Assembly: GCA_024400895.1 (NCBI GenBank)
Contig: JAKSMA010000060.1
Coordinates: 1-11,262 of the forward strand
Source of the DNA: Muribaculaceae bacterium
Lineage (GTDB): Bacteria; Bacteroidota; Bacteroidia; Bacteroidales; Muribaculaceae
Direction of reading: 5' to 3'
DNA: 11,262 nucleotides
Position numbers and translations under genes: made by a program. Shown in pieces: positions 6,316-11,262 of the stretch; position 1 is the stretch's first letter, and each line of letters starts with the position of its first letter. The notes under the pieces were generated by a model. That model was not told where the DNA came from and ran no database searches. It saw only the letters and a list, made by a program, of their open reading frames with translations.

Positions 6316-6347
6316 TTTGGTGGATTCCGGAAAATTCATATCCTTTG
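6316..6347 (+). promoter_or_regulatory. promoter of the putative small RNA
   Basis: TTTG (6316-6319) and TATCCTTTG (6339-6347). The distance between the two TTTG units is 24 nt, identical to the hpt and cys promoters here, although the -7 box has one extra base between TA and TTTG. Transcription would start near 6353, exactly where the first stem of the small RNA begins. Confidence 0.55.
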
Positions 6348-6351
6348 CGTC

Positions 6352-6439
6352 AAGATTAATTGCTACTGATATATGCAATAGGATGCGAATTAATCTTTAT
6401 TGATTACGCACGAGGGAGACACCAGTTCTCCCTTTTTTT
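6352..6439 (+). ncRNA. putative orphan small RNA, about 87 nt
   Basis: Between a promoter and an intrinsic terminator lies a short transcript with no gene downstream on its strand. AAGATTAATT (6352-6361) pairs perfectly with AATTAATCTT (6388-6397) around a 26-nt loop. An alternative hairpin, TAATC (6391-6395) with GATTA (6402-6406), would break that stem. The 3' end is the terminator hairpin at 6413-6433. The longest ATG frame inside is only six codons (6383-6403, MRINLY), so a coding role is unlikely. It could be a trans-acting small RNA. It could also be a leader whose downstream gene has been lost, because all genes to the right are on the other strand. No known family is recognised. Confidence 0.55.
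6413..6439 (+). terminator. intrinsic terminator of the putative small RNA
   Basis: AGGGAG (6413-6418) pairs with CTCCCT (6428-6433) around a 9-nt loop, followed by seven T residues (6433-6439). There is no protein gene immediately upstream on the plus strand. Confidence 0.75.
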
Positions 6440-6470
6440 CATCCCCCCACCCACCTCCATCACAACGAAT

Positions 6471-6502
6471 TCAAAGGGGTGGTAGACCGACCACCCCTTT
6501 GA
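6471..6502. other. perfect 13-bp GC-rich hairpin
   Basis: TCAAAGGGGTGGT (6471-6483) pairs with ACCACCCCTTTGA (6490-6502) across a 6-nt loop. Neither side has a T tract, so it is not a canonical terminator. It may be a dispersed palindrome or a barrier between the small RNA and the accessory block. Confidence 0.5.
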
Positions 6503-6523
6503 GGTAAAATTTCGTGGATAATT

Positions 6524-6735
6524 GGATACCTTAAGAAATCTGTTTAATCGAACGAAGCGGGTCGTATCCGTGTAAAATCAAAAAGCAGATGTTAATCAAA
6601 TCCAAACTAAAGTCGTCGGAGACGACCAGTTGTGGTTAACTCCATGCAAGCGAGTGAGCGAAGCGATACGAAGCGCAGCTTGGAGCCATAGCGCCCCCCT
6701 CATGCCCGAGCCTCGGAGGGGCGGTCATGCCCCCC
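6524..6735. other. structured GC-rich intergenic tract
   Basis: No gene is supported. Several hairpins occur in succession: GGATAC (6524-6529) with GTATCC (6564-6569); GTCGTC (6612-6617) with GACGAC (6621-6626); CTCCA and AAGC (6640-6651, three-base bulge) with GCTTGGAG (6678-6685); and CGCCCCCCTC (6692-6701) with GAGGGGCG (6716-6723, two-base bulge). The segment around 6652-6671 resembles part of the element at 5215-5296, which suggests a dispersed repeat family. The tract directly abuts the Rhs remnant. Confidence 0.35.
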
Positions 6736-6737
6736 AT

Positions 6738-6791
6738 GTTGCGGTCGCGCGTCATATTGCCATTTGCATCGTAGGCATGGGAATTATTCAT
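6738..6791 (-). pseudogene. Rhs/YD-repeat remnant
   Basis: The minus-strand frame beginning at 6791 reads MNNSHAYDANGNMTRDRN and then loses resemblance to anything. YDANGNMTRD is the diagnostic core of Rhs YD-repeats, the beta-cage shell of polymorphic toxins. Only about 18 codons survive. They overlap the 3' end of the preceding lipoprotein gene by 8 nt in a different frame, and no Rhs shell is present in this window. It is best read as debris left by recombination at an rhs locus. A chance match is possible but unlikely for this motif. Confidence 0.5.
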
Positions 6792-7365
6792 ATAATTTGA
6801 ATTTTTCGGGAGTCTCTAAGCAATCGCAAGTTTTATAGTTATAGCCATAAAAAGCATATAATTCATCACCTAAGCTGATGAATGCAATCGCAAGTTTCGG
6901 GTATTTTAATTGAGGCGTGTTCCAACTCCCGAAAAATATCACCCAAGGGGTTGAATCAAAATTGCTATCAATATAGAGGGGCAATATCTCGGACACTTCA
7001 TATAACAACATGCAGAAGTTCCAGTTATAATCATCAGTGGTTCGGGTATCGTAAATATTGAGCGCAACAGAAGCAGTGTCTGGTTCCCCAGAATGAGCGA
7101 TGACAGTTTTTAAAGTTTCACCTTGTAAATTTAGTTTGGTTAGTGGAACACATGGAGGCGGGGCAAAAAATGACGGGCCATTAGCAGAATCAGGGTAAAA
7201 TTTGTGGTTGAGTATCCCGTCGTAGTCAATCTGTTTATACAGTGCCGAATCTTCTGGGGCTTCAGCTATTGTAACATGCGATGGCTTTGGGGATTTTTGT
7301 TGCTTTTGGCAAGAAACTAACGCTAAAAGCGACAATGCTATAATCGAAAACATGGCTTTCTTCAT
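6784..7365 (-). CDS. lipoprotein of unknown function, possible Rhs immunity-type protein
   Basis: The 193-residue product begins MKKAMFSIIALSLLALVSC, a clear lipoprotein signal peptide with the lipidated cysteine at 19, so it should be anchored in the periplasm or at the cell surface. A Lys/Gln/Pro-rich linker follows (20-30), then a folded domain of about 160 residues with several aromatic stretches (WVIFFGSWNTP, ELYAFYGYNYKT) and no recognisable catalytic motif. Its ATG overlaps the stop codon of the gene before it by 4 nt (ATGA), so the two are translationally coupled. The stop falls inside the Rhs remnant. The context of tandem small exported proteins beside Rhs debris suggests an orphan immunity protein; this is inference. 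Confidence 0.7.
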   Translation of the reverse strand: MKKAMFSIIALSLLALVSCQKQQKSPKPSHVTIAEAPEDSALYKQIDYDGILNHKFYPDSANGPSFFAPPPCVPLTKLNLQGETLKTVIAHSGEPDTASVALNIYDTRTTDDYNWNFCMLLYEVSEILPLYIDSNFDSTPWVIFFGSWNTPQLKYPKLAIAFISLGDELYAFYGYNYKTCDCLETPEKFKLYE

Positions 7366-7832
7366 TTTTGTTTCTTATTTATGTAACCGAAAAACACATG
7401 ATATTTATTTTCTGTCAAAAAACAGTAAGCCTTAATTGGGACCGGATTCTCTGAGTAGAAATTAACCGTTACTTGAATGTCGAAGATATATCCCGAAAAC
7501 TGGCTCTTTTCAATCGCAGACAACACACACCGGGGCATCTTTCCTGCAAGCTTATTGCAATCGCCTCTCTCGATTATATAAGGTTTTGTTCCCGACACAA
7601 CGTAATAATCATGTCGGAAATGCCTTTTCAGTAAGGAGTCGAGGATGCATTGTTGGTTATGCTTGCTCACGAGAATCTCATAATCAGCCAAACTGTCGTC
7701 AATGTTTGTAACATCAGCTGATATTGTATTTTTTCCTTCTGTTGCACTCTCTTTTTGGTTTTCTTGTTGTGAACAGCTATGGAATTGCAATCCCATCAAA
7801 AGGAGAAGAAATATGTTGATTAACTGTTTCAT
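7362..7832 (-). CDS. lipoprotein of unknown function, coupled to the next gene
   Basis: The 156-residue product begins MKQLINIFLLLLMGLQFHSC. The cysteine at 20 is the likely lipidation site, although Phe-His-Ser before it is not an ideal lipobox. A polar linker rich in Gln, Glu and Lys follows (21-45), then one compact domain. Its C-terminal YHVFFGYINKK is reminiscent of YAFYGYNYKT in the following gene, which may hint at distant relatedness of the coupled pair. It shares an ATGA overlap with the gene at 6784-7365. Upstream it is overlapped by an open frame of 44 codons (7777-7911). It contains one copy of a 15-bp direct repeat (7576-7590). No known family is recognised. Confidence 0.7.
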   Translation of the reverse strand: MKQLINIFLLLLMGLQFHSCSQQENQKESATEGKNTISADVTNIDDSLADYEILVSKHNQQCILDSLLKRHFRHDYYVVSGTKPYIIERGDCNKLAGKMPRCVLSAIEKSQFSGYIFDIQVTVNFYSENPVPIKAYCFLTENKYHVFFGYINKKQK

Positions 7833-7956
7833 TTTGAAGTCTTATGCTGTGAATACCCTTGTTGCGGACACTTGATGTTCCCTGAATATAAGGTTTTGTT
7901 TGATAACTCATAATCGTAAAATATGGGCTTTGGTATTTACTCCTTTGAACCAAACT

Positions 7957-9036
7957 TTATTTATACTCAATATCAACCCAGTGCCAGCATTTTATGGCTT
8001 GTCCATTTCGAATAGCCGGGCTTTTATATTTGAATGTTTTTGCAGTCTTAATTGCTTCTTGTTCTTGAGCGGTGGTTCCATTTGTTGATCTCAACTCAAC
8101 ACTGATAACATTCGCTTTTTCATCGATAAGCAAATCCAGTGCAAAACGACTTTTGGGGGCAATATTGTATTTTGCTCCATTGAGAACATGTATCTCGTGC
8201 CCATCTCTAAACTCAACTCCATTGTCCATAGGTTTGGGACTTATATCGACATAGCGTTTTTTCCCCGGCCAATCATAGTAAGCCCAGTTTCTTGTCATAT
8301 CGGACTCTGCCTTCTCTTTATTTCGATGGCTGATGGCTTTTTCTAAACATGGCTGATACCCCCATTCTGCCAACGATTTTTCCACATAAAGAATACTCAA
8401 AGTGCTTTTCACTGTTTCACATTGATAAATAATTGTGTCGCCTTGGTCCACTCTTTTATAGGATAAGTACCCTTCTGTAGCACTGGCCACATCTTGAAAC
8501 TCATCAACTTTTGCAAGATTCAATCTGCTGGTTGGGTAATTTCTACAAATATTGAGAATTTTATCAAACTTGCACTCGTCTGAAAGTAATTCGTTTTCCT
8601 GCAATCTAATATTAACCAAGGTGTTTTTGGTCTTAATGAAGAGATTATTACTTATAACTTTTTTGTCTCCTGAACACTTTGCGATTTCATGCTCAACAAT
8701 CGTGTCTCTGAAAAAATAGCGACATACATCAACATCTTCTTTTGACCAATATTTTGAATTAGAAGACCAATAATCTCCGTTAGAGTGATAGGTATACTTT
8801 ATTCGTGCTTCTATATCATTCGATGGCACAACAATGATTTCATTGTCACTTGATTTGATGTAAACAAAAGGTGAGTCAACGACATTACCTTCTCCTTTCA
8901 TATTGTATTCATTGAATGTTTGATATTTGCTAAATCCGTCCAATGATAGATTCTCTTGTGAGTGTTTACATGCACTAATAAAAAAGGCTGTAAATATTAC
9001 AGAAAAAAATATATTGCGGTTATTTATCATGTTCAT
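7957..9036 (-). CDS. lipoprotein with a TonB C-terminal-like domain
   Basis: The largest accessory gene, 359 residues. The signal peptide MNMINNRNIFFSVIFTAFFISAC has its lipobox cysteine at 23. Residues 24-290 are unassigned and include several cysteines (105, 121, 155, 164, 206, 230). The last 65 or so residues (about 295-359) read like a TonB C-terminal fold: a strand with VISVELRSTNG, a helix (EQEAIKTAKTF), then KYKSPAIRNGQAIKCW and a final strand WVDIEY. This matches the family pattern of SSG, helix, W/F-x-F-x-PA, NG-x-P/A-V. A lipid-anchored protein with this fold cannot act as a classical inner-membrane TonB, so a binding or immunity role is more likely. Met3 is an alternative start. 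A possible C-terminal gene fragment lies immediately upstream. Confidence 0.75.
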   Translation of the reverse strand: MNMINNRNIFFSVIFTAFFISACKHSQENLSLDGFSKYQTFNEYNMKGEGNVVDSPFVYIKSSDNEIIVVPSNDIEARIKYTYHSNGDYWSSNSKYWSKEDVDVCRYFFRDTIVEHEIAKCSGDKKVISNNLFIKTKNTLVNIRLQENELLSDECKFDKILNICRNYPTSRLNLAKVDEFQDVASATEGYLSYKRVDQGDTIIYQCETVKSTLSILYVEKSLAEWGYQPCLEKAISHRNKEKAESDMTRNWAYYDWPGKKRYVDISPKPMDNGVEFRDGHEIHVLNGAKYNIAPKSRFALDLLIDEKANVISVELRSTNGTTAQEQEAIKTAKTFKYKSPAIRNGQAIKCWHWVDIEYK

Positions 9037-9039
9037 CGA

Positions 9040-9228
9040 TTAATTGTCAAAATACAGGTGGATTAATTGTTTGTTTCCTTGGTTCCAAAAGAATCCTCTT
9101 GAACAGTCAATGGATAAATTATAAATCGGAACGGCCTTTTTCCCAGAATTTGATATCATATAATCATTTCCATAATTATTTCCTGATAATGCTCCAAGAA
9201 TAAAATTTTTAAGAGGAGAATATTGTGA
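9040..9228 (-). pseudogene. C-terminal fragment of an unidentified protein, no start codon
   Basis: An open stretch of 62 codons begins right after an in-frame TAA (9231-9229) and ends at TAA 9042-9040, 4 bp before the lipoprotein gene at 9036. It reads SQYSPLKNFILGALSGNNYG and continues through FFWNQGNKQLIHLYFDN. The only ATG is 24 codons in. The composition (Gly, Asn, Tyr, Trp and hydrophobic patches) looks like real protein rather than intergenic sequence, so this is probably the truncated 3' end of a displaced gene, perhaps an exchanged toxin tip or immunity gene. No family is recognised. Confidence 0.45.
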
Positions 9229-9247
9229 TTAGATTCCTTGCTCCGTT

Positions 9248-9799
9248 TTAGTCATATATCATTTCTTGTTTATGGCAGAATAGCACATTGTTGAAATTAT
9301 CAAATATAAACCAAAAACAGGTGCCAGAGTTAAAACGGATGTAATTCTTCAATCGATGTTTGTGGTAATCATTGAGTCTTGCAAGCCTTTTTGTATAGTC
9401 GGTTTCTTCTATAGCCAAAGCTATAAGACAATTGTCCTCAAGGTGTGAAAAAAATATGACCATTGGAGCATTATCGTCTTGCATCCTCTTCATTGCAGCC
9501 AATAAATCACATCTTTGGGGCGGACGACAACAATTAGATATCATATTTTCGAATGAAAAAACCTCTGCTAATTTTGTGCTGTCATCTGGAAATTTTGCAA
9601 TTTCTTTTTCAGGAAAAGAGAATACTATTTCTCTCATATCATATACAGTATCAGAAATAGTAAATGCGCCATAGTCAAGGTTGAGAGATGATTTTATGCT
9701 ATCAAGAGCTATCTCATAACGTTCATCAGTATTTTGTCCAAAACAAAAAATTGCATTGGATATAATCATTGCAGCAAACACGAATATGAATCGATACAT
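9248..9799 (-). CDS. secreted protein of unknown function
   Basis: The 183-residue product begins MYRFIFVFAAMIISNAIFCF, a Sec signal peptide with probable cleavage before GQNTDERYE. The cysteine at 19 is not in a good lipobox, so a soluble periplasmic or secreted protein is more likely than a lipoprotein. The mature domain contains paired cysteines (NCCRPPQRC, near 89-97) and several Phe/Trp-rich stretches (FWFIFDNFNNVLFC). No catalytic motif is evident. It lies between remnants of other genes on both sides (9802-9891 and 9040-9228), as expected for one unit of a cassette array. The AT-rich base composition matches the rest of the accessory block and differs from the core genes at the left. 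Confidence 0.7.
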   Translation of the reverse strand: MYRFIFVFAAMIISNAIFCFGQNTDERYEIALDSIKSSLNLDYGAFTISDTVYDMREIVFSFPEKEIAKFPDDSTKLAEVFSFENMISNCCRPPQRCDLLAAMKRMQDDNAPMVIFFSHLEDNCLIALAIEETDYTKRLARLNDYHKHRLKNYIRFNSGTCFWFIFDNFNNVLFCHKQEMIYD

Positions 9800-9801
9800 A
9801 A

Positions 9802-9891
9802 TTATTGATTTTTAAAGTATATAAATTTTTGATATAAATATGTTGTTTCGTTATCCCGAACTCGCGTTATCAGTTTCTCAATAAAAGACAT
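9802..9891 (-). CDS. possible 29-residue small open frame
   Basis: It begins one base after the stop of the preceding lipoprotein gene and ends two bases before the ATG at 9799. It would encode MSFIEKLITRVRDNETTYLY and nine further residues. It fills the gap almost exactly and is basic and amphipathic, but there is no independent support. It could equally be a remnant or plain spacer. Confidence 0.25.
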   Translation of the reverse strand: MSFIEKLITRVRDNETTYLYQKFIYFKNQ

Positions 9892-9892
9892 A

Positions 9893-10333
9893 TTATTTAA
9901 CAAGGTATGGTCCGTTCAACTCATTACAAATGTAGATGTCATCGTGTGGCTCTCTGCCAATGCTTACACCATGGAAAACTATATTTAATCCATTGTTGGG
10001 TATCATATTAAATTTCTTTTCTGCACTTTTAAACTGAGAAAGAAGTTCTGAAGAAAACTTTGAACCCGTTTTCAGTTTCACCCCCTTTTTTCGCTCCTTG
10101 TTATAATAGCTTGCTATTTTGAAAATCGAGTCATTTCTAGAAGCATATATGATATACACATCTTGATTCATCTTGACAATTTCTTTTACAGTATAGTATT
10201 GCATTTGTGACGTGTCATTTAAATATTCCTGAATGTTTTTGCATCCAAGCAGTAAGATTAACACACAAAATAATGCTACATTTACTAACCTATGGATAGG
10301 ATTGGATTTTTTGCTCTTCAAATGGCTCAACAT
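9893..10333 (-). CDS. lipoprotein overlapping a possible toxin tip, candidate immunity protein
   Basis: I choose the ATG at 10333, giving 146 residues, because it places a lipoprotein signal correctly: a basic stretch (SHLKSKKSNPIHR), the hydrophobic segment VNVALFCVLILLLG, then the lipobox cysteine at 31. The frame is open further upstream to 10519, but those 62 extra codons would put a long basic leader before the signal and lie wholly within the other reading frame's protein. The mature domain (about 115 residues) is basic, with no known motif. Its start lies 44 nt inside the 3' end of the HEVTEAYQG-containing frame. That is the usual order and tight coupling of a toxin followed by its immunity gene, so it is the best immunity candidate here. 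Confidence 0.6.
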   Translation of the reverse strand: MLSHLKSKKSNPIHRLVNVALFCVLILLLGCKNIQEYLNDTSQMQYYTVKEIVKMNQDVYIIYASRNDSIFKIASYYNKERKKGVKLKTGSKFSSELLSQFKSAEKKFNMIPNNGLNIVFHGVSIGREPHDDIYICNELNGPYLVK

Positions 10334-10619
10334 TTGAGCGAATATACCATACTGCATTAGTCGCTTTGAGAGAATTTTGAGTTTCATTTCCTTCTTTATC
10401 ATATAATTTTTGATATACTTGTGGTTGAACAGAGGCTTTACCATGCGCTTCTGTATATACAGAATTGGGTTGCCCTGCTTCAGGACTTGAAGCCTTCCTT
10501 TCTGCCGAAATTTTAGCACCTTGATAAGCTTCTGTTACTTCATGTAAGATAGATGTGCCAATATCTGAAAATCCATCCATTTTTTCTAATACGAATGGAT
10601 TCACCTCTTGAAAAGCCAA
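10290..10619 (-). CDS. N-terminally incomplete protein, possible polymorphic-toxin tip with a HEVTEAYQG motif
   Basis: The frame is open from the stop of the previous gene (10635-10637) to TAG at 10290, but no ATG occurs until codon 19 (10565). The first possible start is TTG at 10619. It reads FQEVNPFVLEKMDGFSD, then GTSILHEVTEAYQGAKIS, with NSVYTEAHGKA farther on. The His-Glu pair in LHEVTEA plus a later His could form a metallo-hydrolase-like centre, but this is inference and the motif is not a standard HExxH. The lack of a proper start and the abrupt beginning suggest the C-terminal tip of a larger toxin separated from its shell, fitting the Rhs remnant elsewhere in the block. A lipoprotein gene overlaps its 3' end. 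It might still be a short functional protein starting at 10565 (91 residues). Confidence 0.5.
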   Translation of the reverse strand: MAFQEVNPFVLEKMDGFSDIGTSILHEVTEAYQGAKISAERKASSPEAGQPNSVYTEAHGKASVQPQVYQKLYDKEGNETQNSLKATNAVWYIRSNVEPFEEQKIQSYP

Positions 10620-10634
10620 CCCTTTATATGCGTT

Positions 10635-11183
10635 TTAATCTTCTGTCGCCAAATATTGGATGCAGCCAATTTTATGATATATACGGTCGTAGGTGTCAAG
10701 TTTGCTATCCCCATAAAGGAATGTGTTATATTTGAAAACTTGTATTAATTCAGAATCTGAAATAAGAGAATCGTTTGCTTCTTTTATTCTCAGCAATTTG
10801 GCGTAAAATAAAGGGTGGCTCCTTTTGAAAATCCAAATCTGATGCTCGAAAACGAGCATCATGTAAATAGGATGGTGACTTACTCTCCTAAATTGAAAAC
10901 TATATACTCCAAAATCCATATTTATATCATCATCTGTATCAGTAAAACCAAAATCACGATTATGGATAACATCTGTCATGTAAAAAATATCATAAAAATC
11001 TTTTGCTGTCACATGCTCTTGTTGAATCACTTCTTTCACACTCTCCCCCCAAAAGAGAGAAGGCTCCTTTCCTTTACTGAAATAATCTAAGATGCTTTCG
11101 TAAACATGCTTTGTTTGGTCATTAAAGGCGAAAGATGATGAGCTTAGTAATAAACTACATAATATTAGTAAAGCCTTTTTCAT
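10635..11183 (-). CDS. signal-peptide protein of unknown function
   Basis: The 182-residue product begins MKKALLILCSLLLSSSSFAF, a Sec signal peptide with likely cleavage after SFA, giving a soluble periplasmic protein beginning FNDQTKHVYES. There is no lipobox. The mature part has an acidic segment (TDTDDDINMDFG, about 80-91) and aromatic-rich stretches such as HPIYMMLVFEHQIWIFKRSH. No catalytic motif is visible. Its ATG overlaps the stop codon of the gene entering from the right (ATGA), so the two are coupled. That is compatible with an effector-immunity pair in which this is the periplasmic immunity protein. The possible toxin-tip frame begins in the same reading frame directly after its stop. 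The identity of any partner cannot be seen in this window. Confidence 0.7.
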   Translation of the reverse strand: MKKALLILCSLLLSSSSFAFNDQTKHVYESILDYFSKGKEPSLFWGESVKEVIQQEHVTAKDFYDIFYMTDVIHNRDFGFTDTDDDINMDFGVYSFQFRRVSHHPIYMMLVFEHQIWIFKRSHPLFYAKLLRIKEANDSLISDSELIQVFKYNTFLYGDSKLDTYDRIYHKIGCIQYLATED

Positions 11184-11262
11184 TTTGTTTCCTCCTCTTG
11201 TTTCTTTGTTTTTAATTGTTCTAAATGTTGCATCTCTACACTTTGTGCTCTCTTTTCTGCGC
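11180..11262 (-). CDS. 3' end of a gene entering from the right edge
   Basis: The last 26 codons of a minus-strand frame, reading AEKRAQSVEMQHLEQLKTKK and then QEEETK, end at TGA 11182-11180, which overlaps the next ATG by 4 nt. The residues are strongly helical and charged, with Glu, Lys and Gln in heptad-like order, so the protein probably ends in a coiled coil. The frame stays open to the window edge, and the ATGA coupling supports a real gene. The product cannot be identified. Confidence 0.5.
   Translation of the reverse strand, partial: AEKRAQSVEMQHLEQLKTKKQEEETK

Noticed and set aside
6126..7365. A tRNA-anchored genomic island inserted at tRNA-Asp
   Set aside because: The accessory block lies on the 5' side of the tRNA, no integrase is present and no repeated copy of the tRNA 3' end was found.
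10334..10519. Extended N-terminus of the 9893-10333 lipoprotein
   Set aside because: The 62 extra codons would place a basic leader before a proper lipoprotein signal and lie wholly inside the other frame's protein; the ATG at 10333 fits the lipobox.

Overview
The window looks like a Bacteroidota chromosome, most likely order Bacteroidales. Three genes or leaders have promoters of the Bacteroidota type (TTTG, then about 20 nt, then TAnnTTTG), there are no Shine-Dalgarno sequences before the core genes, and many short Bacteroidota-style lipoproteins are present. I cannot name a species.

Left part (about 1-5180) is core metabolism with balanced base composition. On the minus strand hpt and adk form a purine-salvage operon. 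Divergent from it is nnr, a fused NAD(P)H-hydrate epimerase/dehydratase. Downstream, cysK and cysE form a two-gene cysteine operon. Its leader is the highlight of the window: a promoter, a 27-residue leader peptide with five consecutive Cys codons, an intrinsic terminator 43 nt before cysK, and a 16-bp antiterminator that competes with it. These are all the parts of a ribosome-mediated, cysteine-sensing transcription attenuator.

Middle (5180-6783) is mostly non-coding. 5180-5732 holds no convincing gene but has two strongly folded elements (5215-5296 and 5445-5573). I see nothing clear in 5297-5444 beyond a small TCGCC/GGCGA hairpin at 5420-5432, and nothing in 5574-5732 beyond T-rich stretches. 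Next come a small acidic-tailed lipoprotein, a tRNA-Asp(GTC) with its own promoter and terminator, and a probable orphan small RNA on the plus strand (6352-6439). From 6471 to 6735 there are hairpins and a GC-rich structured tract.

Right part (6738-11262) is an AT-richer accessory block, all on the minus strand. It contains seven small genes for lipoproteins or signal-peptide proteins, an Rhs/YD-repeat remnant, an N-terminally incomplete protein that may be the tip of a polymorphic toxin, a C-terminal fragment of another gene, and the end of a gene running off the right edge. Tight coupling (ATGA overlaps, a 44-nt overlap of the possible toxin tip with a lipoprotein gene) and broken pieces fit an array of orphan Rhs toxin/immunity cassettes. 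No individual toxin-immunity pair is proven from sequence alone.
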